From the NCBI GenBank assembly GCA_024640345.1, contig JAHEFD010000028.1, positions 1-34,911 of the forward strand: DNA of 34,911 bases, in the 5' to 3' direction. Each line of letters begins with the position of its first letter. The first letter of the stretch is position 1. The notes under the pieces were generated by a model that saw only the letters and a program-made list of their open reading frames with translations, made no database searches and had not been told where the DNA came from. Shown one piece after another: positions 25,108-32,995 of this stretch. The position numbers were made by a program, and so were the translations under genes. Source of the stretch: Woeseiaceae bacterium. Its GTDB lineage: Bacteria; Pseudomonadota; Gammaproteobacteria; Steroidobacterales; Woeseiaceae.

Positions 25108-26352
25108 CTAGCCGGATGGTTGCTGAGGCTGCGGTAATCGAGCCGGGCTGCCAACCTGAATCGTTTCGGTGAACCCGGTTTCAGTCTCGTAAATTTCCCT
25201 GAGCAGTTTTCGCCAGCTTTCGTATTGTGCCTCAGCCGTTCCGGTCAGTCGCAACGTCTCGCCCTGAACCTGCACCACCATCGGCGCTGCTTCAGCGACG
25301 AACGACTCTGAGAGCTCCTTGATTTCCTCGCGATGGATATTCGCCGATCGGTACTGGTTAAAAGAATCAACGATCGTGTTCCATCCTCTATTTATTGCAA
25401 CGGTCTGTGCGATCCGGTCGGCATCGTAGTACGAAGAGCCTTCCGTGTTCACGCTTGCCGAACCAACAACGACGGCGGCGCCAATCAGCGCTCTTCTGAG
25501 TGCCGCCTGACGGGACTGGCGAAATGCCACTGATTGCTCACGGGTTCTTTTACGCCACCCTTCATACGGTAATGCGATGCCGTAGTAAAAATTGGCGTAA
25601 TGCTCATTCAATGTATCAACGACCAACCGATCACGCTCCCGGATTTGGCGCAGACGATCAACCATCGGATCATTTTCCGCCGGCAGCCGTTGCGCGACCA
25701 CGCGGCCGTCCTCGGTATTCACCAGGTGCTCGCTATATACGCTCGGCGCCATGTCGGCGAAAAACTTAAGTTCGGATACCTGTCGAATACGTTCTACTTC
25801 TTTCGGATCCATTGCCATCGCGTACGCATGCAAGTCGTTCGCAAAATCGTTAAATACTTTTTGATACGGATCCTGAGTGCGGTCACGGTACTCGGCATAG
25901 GACGATATGCCAGTCTGCATATCGTAGGACTTCTCAAACCAGTGCCGACCGGTCGCATCTTCAGCGGCAAGGCGTAAAACGATGAACTCGCCATCAGATT
26001 CCTCAATGGCGCCGCTGATCAGCAGGTCCGTTGAAACACGGCGCGACGGAATTACCCGCACTGCGCCCCAGTACGAAGTGCCCTGAAGCGTCGTCTTGAT
26101 GTGATAGGGAAGGTATCGCGCTTCGGCCATACGCACTTCCGGGTATATGCGGGTCTTTTCGACGTCATTGTTTTCGGGTACGCCGGCGTCAAAATTTAGA
26201 ATCCCGACATCGAGAAGCAAGCTTTCCGATACCCGCAGAGATGCCACGTCCAGGGGCGTGGTTTCTGCATGAATAACTTCTGAAACAGTGCAGCCCGTTG
26301 CAAAGATTGCACTGAACAGACCAGCAATAAGGAGTCGCAGGTTTTTTCTCAT
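25108..26352 (-). CDS. lipoprotein of unknown function, LpoB/CsgG-like N-terminal half
   Basis: 414 residues with a lipoprotein signal ending FATGC (Cys about 21). Residues about 40-170 have the rhythm of an outer-membrane assembly lipoprotein fold: VGILNFDAG, then RYLPYHIKTTLQGTSYWGAV, VRVIPSRR, DLLISGAIEESDGE, and RHWFEKSY. The middle is helical with many Arg and Glu. A short hydrophobic stretch (ALRRALIGAAVVVGSASV) lies at about 285-302. The similarity to LpoB/CsgG-type folds is by pattern only. Lying just before the kinase gene, it could supply an outer-membrane sensor or link for it. Confidence 0.82.
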   Translation of the reverse strand: MRKNLRLLIAGLFSAIFATGCTVSEVIHAETTPLDVASLRVSESLLLDVGILNFDAGVPENNDVEKTRIYPEVRMAEARYLPYHIKTTLQGTSYWGAVRVIPSRRVSTDLLISGAIEESDGEFIVLRLAAEDATGRHWFEKSYDMQTGISSYAEYRDRTQDPYQKVFNDFANDLHAYAMAMDPKEVERIRQVSELKFFADMAPSVYSEHLVNTEDGRVVAQRLPAENDPMVDRLRQIRERDRLVVDTLNEHYANFYYGIALPYEGWRKRTREQSVAFRQSRQAALRRALIGAAVVVGSASVNTEGSSYYDADRIAQTVAINRGWNTIVDSFNQYRSANIHREEIKELSESFVAEAAPMVVQVQGETLRLTGTAEAQYESWRKLLREIYETETGFTETIQVGSPARLPQPQQPSG

Positions 26353-26390
26353 ATCGTCGTTGGTTTGTCGTCACCTGACCCGCAGTACCA

Positions 26391-27455
26391 CTACAGGTCG
26401 TTATACATCCGGTATTCCTCCCAGAGCCTTTCGCGGAGCTCCGGATCATCTTCCGCCAATGCGGCCTCTCGCAGTTGCTTCGCAACTATGTCTTCGCTAA
26501 CGAGATCGGGAATATCGTCGGGTGTGCGTGACTTGATTTCCTCCTCGCTCATACCGCCGATGGACGCCTGCCTCTCATCAGGCGGGCCCGCCAATCCGCC
26601 AGCCCCGCCACCACCAGAACCTCCACCTGAACCATTGCCGCTGCCGCCTTGCGAACCGAGACCTACCCTGCCACTGCCCGCACCACCGCTTTGACCACCG
26701 CCAAAGCCTTCCGTGTTACGTCCAACCGTGGAAATTTCACGTTGCTCGTCTGCCAGTACCTCATCGAAGCCGCCAACAGACTCCTCCAGTGTTTTCTCCA
26801 GCCTGGCCTTGCGATCGGCCTCACTTTCACCGGGATACTGACCAACTGAGCCATCGCAACTCTCATCAGGCCCGCCCCAGCCACCAGTCCCACCGGCGCC
26901 CTCAGGGTTACATTCCGCACCAGCCATACCATCGCCGGCTCCACCCGCTCCACCGGCTCCACCGGCTCCACCCGCTCCGGGTACGGGGCCGCTGACACCT
27001 CGAACTCCACCGCCGCCATCGCCGCCAGAACCGCCGGCACCGCCAGAACCGCCGGCACCGCCAGAACCACCAGATGACCCACCGGAAGACCCGCCAGACG
27101 AACCGCCAGACGAACCGCCAGACGAACCGCCAGATGACCCACCGGAAGACCCACCAGACGAACCGCCGCTCATGCCACCTGACGAACCGCCGCTCATGCC
27201 ACCTGACGAACCGCCGCTCATGCCACCTGATGAACCGCCACTCGCGCCGCCCGATGAACCCCCACTCGCGCCGCCAGACGAACCGCCGCTCATGCCGCCC
27301 GATGAACCGCCACTCGTGCCGCCCGATGAACCGCCAGACATGCCTCCGCCCGAGTAACTTACTGCGCATCCCGCAAGGACGATCGTAACCCCGGCCGCAA
27401 CCAGGACGCTTCGAGCCTTTCTGAAAATCAAACCATTTCGGCTGATCAAGTTCAT
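26391..27455 (-). CDS. Gly/Ser-repeat lipoprotein
   Basis: 354 residues. A lipoprotein signal (VLVAAGVTIVLAGC, lipobox LAGC) leads into about 100 residues of SGGSSGGM-type octapeptides and SSGG tetrapeptides. A Gly/Ala/Asp-rich stretch, a short segment with two Cys (AECNPEG, DESCDG), and an acidic helical C-terminus (EDIVAKQLREAALAEDDPEL, then RERLWEEYRMYNDL) follow. The C-terminus is ordinary coding sequence and confirms the frame, because the other frames through the repeats give Arg/Trp- or Pro-rich junk. The ATG at 27455 is preferred over the GTG one codon upstream. It looks like a flexible tether with a helical end. It is the first gene of the ten-gene locus, 38 bases before the next lipoprotein gene. 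Confidence 0.82.
   Translation of the reverse strand: MNLISRNGLIFRKARSVLVAAGVTIVLAGCAVSYSGGGMSGGSSGGTSGGSSGGMSGGSSGGASGGSSGGASGGSSGGMSGGSSGGMSGGSSGGMSGGSSGGSSGGSSGGSSGGSSGGSSGGSSGGSSGGSGGAGGSGGAGGSGGDGGGGVRGVSGPVPGAGGAGGAGGAGGAGDGMAGAECNPEGAGGTGGWGGPDESCDGSVGQYPGESEADRKARLEKTLEESVGGFDEVLADEQREISTVGRNTEGFGGGQSGGAGSGRVGLGSQGGSGNGSGGGSGGGGAGGLAGPPDERQASIGGMSEEEIKSRTPDDIPDLVSEDIVAKQLREAALAEDDPELRERLWEEYRMYNDL
27097..27345. repeat. tandem 24-bp and 12-bp repeats inside the Gly/Ser lipoprotein gene
   Basis: Seven full 24-bp units lie at 27157-27324, the first three (27157-27228) identical, with a partial eighth to about 27345. Three identical 12-bp units lie at 27097-27132. Each 24-bp unit encodes eight residues of the GGMSGGSS type. 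Repeats in multiples of three allow length change without frameshift, so copy number probably varies between strains. Confidence 0.9.
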
Positions 27456-27458
27456 CAC

Positions 27459-27820
27459 CTTCCCGCCTTGCTAGTGTATCTTTTGCCCCGAAATCGACTG
27501 CAACAGCAATCAGTACTGTCACAGACAGCATTATCCTTGGTTGGAGAGCGATTTTGACGCATTAGTTCCATCAAAACGCGCGTGCGACGAGCCGCTCGCC
27601 AGACGCCTGATTCACTGTGACCATAATACGCGCAGGGCCCCGTCGCAACTGCCCTCTGCCCTCTGAATCGGCTGCTGGAAGGCGGGCCGCATTGGTCCCA
27701 ACGAAGTCGATGTAACTGCTTGTTTTTTATACTCGCGGGATACCGGCACGATGTGTCATCGGAGCGCGCGGCATGAAAACCTCGATACTGACCGGGATAC
27801 CAGTGAGGTTCGACTTAACA
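27459..27820. other. intergenic region, probable promoter of the ten-gene locus
   Basis: About 360 bases without a credible gene. A minus-strand TATTAT (plus-strand ATAATA, 27623-27628) is a possible -10 element with a poorly spaced TTGCGA upstream, giving a leader of about 160 bases. A short direct repeat (GCCCTCTGCCCTCTG) lies near 27651-27665. Nothing else stands out, and the promoter is a weak guess. Confidence 0.3.
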
Positions 27821-27882
27821 TAGAAAAACGGCCCGCCAGCCTGACTGGATCCTTGCAGAATCGGTCAGGCGTGTCGGGCCGT
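27821..27882 (-). terminator. Rho-independent terminator after the Spy/CpxP-like gene
   Basis: On the minus strand, ACGGCCCG pairs with CGGGCCGT (plus 27875-27882 and 27828-27835). Inside it, GCCTGAC pairs with GTCAGGC (27839-27845 and 27864-27870). The stem ends in TTTTTCTA. It lies 33 bases downstream of the Spy-like stop. Confidence 0.88.
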
Positions 27883-27915
27883 CGACACAAGGCGAAGATC
27901 TACCTCTGGATCTAC

Positions 27916-28452
27916 TTATTGAACGGCCCGGCCCGGCCCGCTGCCACTACGATTTCGCTGCCCCTGTTTTCGTCCTCTCATGGGTGCCTCGGCAAGTTTT
28001 TCGCGTTGCTCCGGCGTCAGAACGGCATCGACGTCTGCCCGGATTCGACCACGAAGTTCGGTAGCTGTAGCCTTTAAGGCACTGCTGGCCGCCGTTATGT
28101 TTTGCATCTTCGCGTCATAGTCTGGATCGTCCGCATCAAGATCTTGTTTTGCCTGGCGATTAGCCATCCCTTTTTGACGCAGCGCGTCGAATTCGGGCTT
28201 CGCTGCCTCCATGATATTTTCGACCTGCGCGGTTTGCGTTTCGTCGAGCTCAAGATGGCGATTCAGCATACGGACCATTTGCTCAGGCCCCATTGGCCCT
28301 CTCTGACCGCGATGTTCCATGCGTCTGCCCTTGCCATCATCGTGTCCACCACGCCCCGGATCATCTGCCTGCGGCTCCTGCGCGATTGCCAGGCCACAGG
28401 CCAGAACGGATGTCGCCACCACGGTCCAGATTGAAATGTTTTTCCTGTTCAT
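27916..28452 (-). CDS. Spy/CpxP-family periplasmic protein
   Basis: 178 residues: a signal peptide (WTVVATSVLACGLAIAQE), a short His/Gly/Arg-rich stretch, then a helical domain (about 50-160) with the LTxxQ-type ending VDAVLTPEQREKLAE and the helix ELDETQTAQVENIMEAAKPE. Family members are small periplasmic chaperones or inhibitors of the Cpx sensor. The open frame extends to 28566, but the ATG at 28452 has TGAGGT about 8 bases upstream and starts the signal peptide. It is divergent from cpxR, exactly as cpxP is in E. coli, and has its own terminator. I leave the symbol empty because CpxP and Spy cannot be told apart here. Confidence 0.88.
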   Translation of the reverse strand: MNRKNISIWTVVATSVLACGLAIAQEPQADDPGRGGHDDGKGRRMEHRGQRGPMGPEQMVRMLNRHLELDETQTAQVENIMEAAKPEFDALRQKGMANRQAKQDLDADDPDYDAKMQNITAASSALKATATELRGRIRADVDAVLTPEQREKLAEAPMRGRKQGQRNRSGSGPGRAVQ

Positions 28453-28654
28453 CTTTATTACCTCAGTTTTCTGCTGTCCTTGACTCGTCCGCATTCGCGG
28501 TTGTATGCCATACAGCCTACCGGCGCGCCTGTGAACAAACGTCAATGTACGCTTGGATTCTGCCAAGAATTGTCAAGTACAGGGCCCGGCCGTTGCGCCA
28601 ACCCGCGCATTGGTGGACGATGCAAGTCGCCAAACGCCACTCTATATCGCACAG
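28453..28654. promoter_or_regulatory. divergent Spy-like / cpxR control region
   Basis: A 202-base spacer between divergent genes. It holds a perfect 13-base palindrome TGTATGCCATACA (28502-28514), a near-direct repeat GTCAATGTAC (28541-28550) and GTCAAGTAC (28572-28580), and a small hairpin CTTGG/CCAAG (28552-28567). The classical E. coli CpxR box (two GTAAA five bases apart) is not found. One of these elements may be the local regulator site. Confidence 0.5.
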
Positions 28655-29356
28655 ATGAACGCAGCCAATAGTGCAGCCAATATTCTTTTGATCGACGATG
28701 ATCGCGAGCTGGGCAAAATGCTCAGTGATTTTCTTGGTGCTGACCACCTGCAAATCACGGTTCGGAACAGCGGAGAAAGCGGCCTCGAAGAATTTTCCAG
28801 AAAAAAATTCGATTTGATGATCCTCGATATCATGATGCCCGGCATGAGCGGCCTGGACGTACTCAAAAAAGTCAGGTTGAAGAGCGCCGTTCCGGTCATC
28901 ATGCTCACCGCTCGCGGAGACGATATCGACCGCATTATTGGACTCGAAATCGGTGCGGACGATTACTTGCCAAAACCATTCAATCCCCGAGAACTACTCG
29001 CAAGAATCAAGGCCATCTTACGGCGCTCTCAACCATCCATGAATCCGTCCCAGATTCTTGCACTCGGTAATATCACATTGGATACCCGCACACATCGGGC
29101 CATGGTCAACGACTCAGAACTGGTACTGACTGGCACGGAATTCGAGCTGTTGAAATGCCTGCTCGAAACACCGGGCGAGGTGGTTAGCAAGGAAAACCTA
29201 TCTGAACGGGCACTGGGCCGACGCCTCCTGCCCTACGATCGCAGTGTCGATACACATATCAGTAACCTGCGGGGCAAACTCGAAAAAGCCGGTAACAAGG
29301 ACGAAACGATCCAAAACCAGCGCGGCGTTGGTTACCTGCTGATACCAGGAAGTTAG
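28655..29356 (+). CDS. cpxR: OmpR-family response regulator, CpxR type
   Basis: 233 residues: a receiver domain (about 1-125) with the acidic pair in LLIDDDREL, phospho-acceptor Asp in LMILDIMMPGMSG, and the switch Lys in DDYLPKPFN; and a winged-helix DNA-binding domain (about 135-230) with LTGTEFELLKCLLE and SVDTHISNLRGKLE. DDYLPKPFN, LTGTEF and the LGRRLLPYDRSVDTHISNLR block closely follow E. coli CpxR. The open frame begins at 28553; the ATG at 28655 starts the receiver fold, although its Shine-Dalgarno is weak. It is 11 bases ahead of cpxA. It probably controls the divergent Spy-like gene. Confidence 0.9.
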   Translation: MNAANSAANILLIDDDRELGKMLSDFLGADHLQITVRNSGESGLEEFSRKKFDLMILDIMMPGMSGLDVLKKVRLKSAVPVIMLTARGDDIDRIIGLEIGADDYLPKPFNPRELLARIKAILRRSQPSMNPSQILALGNITLDTRTHRAMVNDSELVLTGTEFELLKCLLETPGEVVSKENLSERALGRRLLPYDRSVDTHISNLRGKLEKAGNKDETIQNQRGVGYLLIPGS

Positions 29357-29367
29357 AAGATCACGTC

Positions 29368-30732
29368 ATGCGAAGTCTGTTTTTAAGATTTTTTGTTTCT
29401 TTCTGGCTCGTCATCGGAATTATCATGGGTGCCGCCGCCGCGAGCGGGTTTTGGTACGCCGAACAGGTTCGCGAGGCCATTGATGACTTCGACGTCAGCG
29501 ATTCCCTGACGACTGCAAACTCCGCACTTCAGTCCAACGGGCGGGCGGGTCTGACCAGGTGGCTTCGCGATTTTCCGGAAACTCGCGGCATTACGCTGTA
29601 TGTGATTGATGATGCCGGTAACGACCTTCTGGATCGGCCAATCTCATCCGGCATCGAACGTGCTTATCGCCGTCATCGCGAGTTTATTCGCTCGCATGAT
29701 CCAAGAAGAGCGGATCCGCGGATCGTGCGGCGCGTGCGCCAGTTGCCACATATCATTGCAGCCAACGGCGATATGTATACATTTTTCGTGTCGACGTCCC
29801 GAATTTCAGAGGCGATTTGGGGCGCAACCGATATTCGGATGCTCGTACTGCTTTTCGCTCTGCTGGTCAGCGGCTTTGTGTCTTATATGCTGGCCATGGC
29901 AATTGCTCGGCCTGTCCGAAAATTGCGAGATGCGACTGTCTCGCTGGCGGATGGAAACCTGCAGTCTCGTGTCGCCGATTCAATCGGAAAACGTCGTGAT
30001 GAATTTGGCTTGCTGGCGAGCGATTTCGATTCGATGGCCGCGAAATTACAACGGGCGGCGGAACAACAAACCGAATTATCACGGAATATCTCACATGAAT
30101 TGCGTTCTCCACTTGCACGAATGCGCGTCGCTGTTGAACTCGCCCGGCGCAAGGCTGGAGAGCTGCCGGAATTCGAGCGGCTTGAAGTCGAGGCAGAACG
30201 ACTGGACTCGCTCATTGGGCAGATTCTGGCCTATACGAAACTTGAAACAGATTCGAATCTTCGCGCCGTCCAGGTCGACCTGTCAGACGTCATAAACGAA
30301 GTTGCAGAGAATGTTAATTTCGAATGCAAAGCAGATGGCGCAAACGGCGTCTCGGTTTTGGCCGAAGTGGCCGCAGGAATTCAGATCACCGGCTACCATG
30401 ACGTGCTTCTTAGCGCCGTCGAAAATATCGTACGCAACGCAGTTCGCCACAGCCCGCCAAACGGGGTAGTTCGAATCGAGCTTGGCTCGATTGATGCGGA
30501 CGCCAGCATCCGGATTACCGATGATGGACCCGGCGTGAGGCCTGAAGATATTCCAGAGCTTTTCAATCCGTTCTACAGAACCCGGTCATCCGCCGAAGCT
30601 GATCCCGCTGGAGGCACCGGCCTCGGACTCGCCATTGCTCGGCGTGCGGTTGAACTACACGGCGGCCAGGTCGCCGCACGGAATCGTGACGGCGGCGGCT
30701 TGAGCGTTCTTATTACTTTGCCTGTCGGATGA
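29368..30732 (+). CDS. cpxA: envelope-stress sensor histidine kinase, CpxA type
   Basis: 454-residue inner-membrane kinase partner of the preceding regulator. The N-terminal TM helix (about 5-28), periplasmic domain (about 30-150) and second TM (about 154-175) lead into HAMP (about 176-230, ARPVRKLRDATVSLADGNLQ). The dimerisation H-box is SRNISHELRSPLARM. The ATPase domain has N-box VENIVRNAVRHSP, DDGPGVRPEDI with FNPFYRT, and GGTGLGLAIARRAVELHGG. Its periplasmic sensor would be the target of the divergent Spy/CpxP-like protein. It converges with the PP2C gene, stops 6 bases apart, with no terminator seen. Confidence 0.9.
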   Translation: MRSLFLRFFVSFWLVIGIIMGAAAASGFWYAEQVREAIDDFDVSDSLTTANSALQSNGRAGLTRWLRDFPETRGITLYVIDDAGNDLLDRPISSGIERAYRRHREFIRSHDPRRADPRIVRRVRQLPHIIAANGDMYTFFVSTSRISEAIWGATDIRMLVLLFALLVSGFVSYMLAMAIARPVRKLRDATVSLADGNLQSRVADSIGKRRDEFGLLASDFDSMAAKLQRAAEQQTELSRNISHELRSPLARMRVAVELARRKAGELPEFERLEVEAERLDSLIGQILAYTKLETDSNLRAVQVDLSDVINEVAENVNFECKADGANGVSVLAEVAAGIQITGYHDVLLSAVENIVRNAVRHSPPNGVVRIELGSIDADASIRITDDGPGVRPEDIPELFNPFYRTRSSAEADPAGGTGLGLAIARRAVELHGGQVAARNRDGGGLSVLITLPVG

Positions 30733-30738
30733 CTGAGA

Positions 30739-31542
30739 TCAAAAAGGCTTCCTGAACAGGATGACCGAAAGATCGTCCGGTTTGCTCGGCTGATGCACCG
30801 TTTCGACTGTCATTCTGCGTCCCGCCAGATTTGTAACTGACTCGAGAGCCTTGGAGAGCGGACCTTTTCTGATCAGCTCCGTGATTTCGTGATTATGAAC
30901 ATTATCCGTCAAGCCATCGCTCGCTACGAGGACTGTATCTTTTGGATTCAGTTTCACTTCCGCGCCAATTTCAATTCGCATATCGGTAGTACCGATGAAA
31001 TTCGACACGAGATGCCGCTCTTCATGATGTAGCGCATCCCTGTGATCAAGGAAGCCGGCCTCTACTGCGAATCCGGTTGGTGAGTGTGCCATCGTCTGCG
31101 CTCGTATTTTGCCGCGCTGTCCGACAACCATCGATTTCGAGTCACCGATCTGGTAACTCCTGGCAATGTGACCTTCAATCGTCATCACTGTCATTGTCGT
31201 TGCCGAGCCATTTCCAATTGCGAGGACCGATTCATTGGCCGCATCAATGCCATTCAGAATCGCGGTGCGCAAAAGCATTGTCTCGTCCATAGCATGGCTC
31301 AGCGATTCCTCCAGAGCCTGAATCGCGGACTGCGCCGCGCGTCGGCCTGACGGCAGACCACCGGCACCATCGGCGATAGCCAGAATGACAGCGGCCGGAC
31401 CGTATGGAATCACTCCAACACAATCCTCGTTTTCGGTTGATTTGTCGGGCGAAGGGGCCGTGAAAGCGACCAGGAAACCGCCGCCAATTTCTGCACTGAT
31501 CCGGTCGGGTTCTGTTGCGCCATCGAGCGTCAATGTATCCAT
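30739..31542 (-). CDS. PP2C-type Ser/Thr protein phosphatase
   Basis: 267 residues of the metal-dependent PP2C/PPM family, without TM or signal. Metal-binding motifs are in order: NEDCVGV (first Asp), AIADGAGGLPSG (about 55-66), VLVASDGLTDNVHNHE and the terminal KPDDLSVILFRK. It would remove phosphate from Ser/Thr. The frame could start at a TTG (31548) overlapping the kinase stop, or at the ATG (31542) two bases after it; I take the ATG. It forms a tight kinase-phosphatase pair with the gene upstream. Whether it also serves the kinase of the central locus is inference. Confidence 0.92.
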   Translation of the reverse strand: MDTLTLDGATEPDRISAEIGGGFLVAFTAPSPDKSTENEDCVGVIPYGPAAVILAIADGAGGLPSGRRAAQSAIQALEESLSHAMDETMLLRTAILNGIDAANESVLAIGNGSATTMTVMTIEGHIARSYQIGDSKSMVVGQRGKIRAQTMAHSPTGFAVEAGFLDHRDALHHEERHLVSNFIGTTDMRIEIGAEVKLNPKDTVLVASDGLTDNVHNHEITELIRKGPLSKALESVTNLAGRRMTVETVHQPSKPDDLSVILFRKPF

Positions 31543-31544
31543 AA

Positions 31545-32876
31545 TCAATGTTTGACCGGACTACTGCACCAGGCACAGAATTTCCAGAATTCGCTGACGA
31601 TTCCCCACTTGCAGGAAGGGCATTTGTCTTTACTGCCAGCGATTTTCCAGGGCTTTTTGATCTTTACCTTGCACCATGGGCAATAGCGCATAAATGGCAT
31701 CAGCGGCTCCCGACACTTGTGGTTTGCGCACTTGCTGCTGTAGCGTTTATCGGGAAAGCGTCGCGTCGTTTCAACTTCGAAACCCTTTCCGAAGCACCAG
31801 GCGCAATAATGCCAGTCTGTCTTTACTCCCCTCTCACATCGAGGACAGACAGCCGGCATTTTCGTTTCTGACCTTGGTGTCGGGTGATCAACACCGCACC
31901 AGGGACAAGCCTGCATACACTCCGCCACTGGCCCGTTACATCGGCGACATTCCTGATCCGTCCCAAGCTCCTTCTTGAACTGTTTCTGGAACTCCCGCCA
32001 CTGTAGTTTGCGCCAGGCGGCTCCGTTTTTGGATGTCGTCGTTTTTCGTTTTGAGGTTTTGCCCTGTCGCTTTTCGGCAATACGTCGAATCCTGCGAAAT
32101 GCCGCATACATCTCAATGGCATTGCGATATCGATCAGCCGGATCGAGCTCGGTTCCTTTCCTGAGCATGTTCGAAATCTCAGGCCCAAAGCGCGCACGAA
32201 GCCGTTCATGACCGATCATGGGCCATTTGTAGGGCCACTCAGGCAATTTGCCGGAGAACAATCGATACAAGACCAACGCGATAGAAAAGACGTCTGACTG
32301 AAACTTCGGCCTGCCCATTGCCTGCTCGGGCGAAATATAATCTATGGTGCCCGACCCGGACGCTTTCAGCGTCCGCAGGCTGACTTTTGCGAATCCAAAA
32401 TCGGCCATCTTCAGACGGTTGCCCGGAAACAGAATGAAATTTTCGGGTTTGATGTCGCAATGAATAATCTTCTTTTCGTGCGCATGCGCCAATGCAGCGA
32501 GCGCCTGGTCAGCGAGATCCAGCGAGCGCTCGGTCGACGTGCGGCGTTCGATGCGATCGGCCAGCGACTCTGACCCGAGTTCCATCGCGATAACAAATTT
32601 ATCACCTATGTAGTTCGCGTCCAGTACTGAGAGGATATTGGGATGATCGAGACGAGTAGCTATATGTACTTCGTGCAGAAAGTCCTCATGAGTTATGTTG
32701 TCATCCGACTTCGGGACTTTTAGTGCAACCCGCGTCTTGTGAATAGTGTCAGCGGCTTTGTAGACGGTAGCTAAAGGACCCGACGCAATTCGGCCGAGGA
32801 TGCGATATTTACCAAATTTCTGTCGGACTCGAAGCAAGGGGTATCTATCCAAAACTATTGTGGGCTGATCGGTCAC
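31545..32876 (-). CDS. soluble Ser/Thr protein kinase with four C-terminal zinc ribbons
   Basis: 443 residues, no TM. The kinase domain spans about 22-265: G-loop GRIASGPLATVYKA, Lys53 (VALKV), IIHCDIKPENFI (Asp141), DFG (159-161) and SPEQ (182-185). The usual HRD is HCD, with Cys140 in place of Arg. A basic linker (about 266-300) precedes four zinc-ribbon units at about 310-440. Each has a first knuckle (CRRC, CPRC, CANHKC, CPSC) and a second knuckle of C[PA]WC type, usually preceded by an aromatic residue. The ribbons may bind protein, RNA or DNA. It is upstream of and coupled to PP2C, reminiscent of the kinase/PP2C/vWA triads linked to TerY, although no TerY gene is adjacent. Confidence 0.92.
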   Translation of the reverse strand: MTDQPTIVLDRYPLLRVRQKFGKYRILGRIASGPLATVYKAADTIHKTRVALKVPKSDDNITHEDFLHEVHIATRLDHPNILSVLDANYIGDKFVIAMELGSESLADRIERRTSTERSLDLADQALAALAHAHEKKIIHCDIKPENFILFPGNRLKMADFGFAKVSLRTLKASGSGTIDYISPEQAMGRPKFQSDVFSIALVLYRLFSGKLPEWPYKWPMIGHERLRARFGPEISNMLRKGTELDPADRYRNAIEMYAAFRRIRRIAEKRQGKTSKRKTTTSKNGAAWRKLQWREFQKQFKKELGTDQECRRCNGPVAECMQACPWCGVDHPTPRSETKMPAVCPRCERGVKTDWHYCAWCFGKGFEVETTRRFPDKRYSSKCANHKCREPLMPFMRYCPWCKVKIKKPWKIAGSKDKCPSCKWGIVSEFWKFCAWCSSPVKH

Positions 32877-32995
32877 TGGAGCAGAACTGAACTGCTCGAA
32901 CCGACCCGGATTCAGCGCTAATCATTGTTTGTGCGGCCGGCCGAAGTCAAGCTCAAAAATGACACAGCTACCGGTCAGAAAAATCTGGCATTGAG

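Noticed and set aside
27097-27345. possible CRISPR array
   Set aside because: The repeats are directly tandem with no spacers and encode Gly/Ser octapeptides in frame.
27172-27357. plus-strand Pro-rich repeat frame
   Set aside because: Antisense translation of the same repeats; no start signal and no non-repeat sequence.
14521-27455. type VI secretion threonine-phosphorylation cluster or Zorya-type defence system
   Set aside because: No Tss/Hcp/VgrG/ClpV genes are present, and there is no ZorC/ZorD helicase or nuclease beside the MotA-like gene. Only the kinase/FHA and MotA-like themes are shared.
26908-27531. 207-residue minus-strand frame with Arg/Trp-rich repeats
   Set aside because: It is an alternative frame through the 24-bp repeats of the Gly/Ser lipoprotein gene. 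The lipoprotein frame has a signal peptide and a normal helical end, this one has neither.
27751-28077. 108-residue plus-strand frame
   Set aside because: It runs through the Spy terminator hairpin and antisense to the Spy-like gene.
29606-30295. 229-residue plus-strand frame
   Set aside because: Frame-shifted reading inside cpxA; the cpxA frame carries HAMP, H-box and ATPase motifs in order.
32934-32943. 10-bp palindrome CGGCCGGCCG after glpK as a terminator
   Set aside because: No loop and no following T-run, so it cannot act as a Rho-independent terminator; probably chance in GC-rich spacer.
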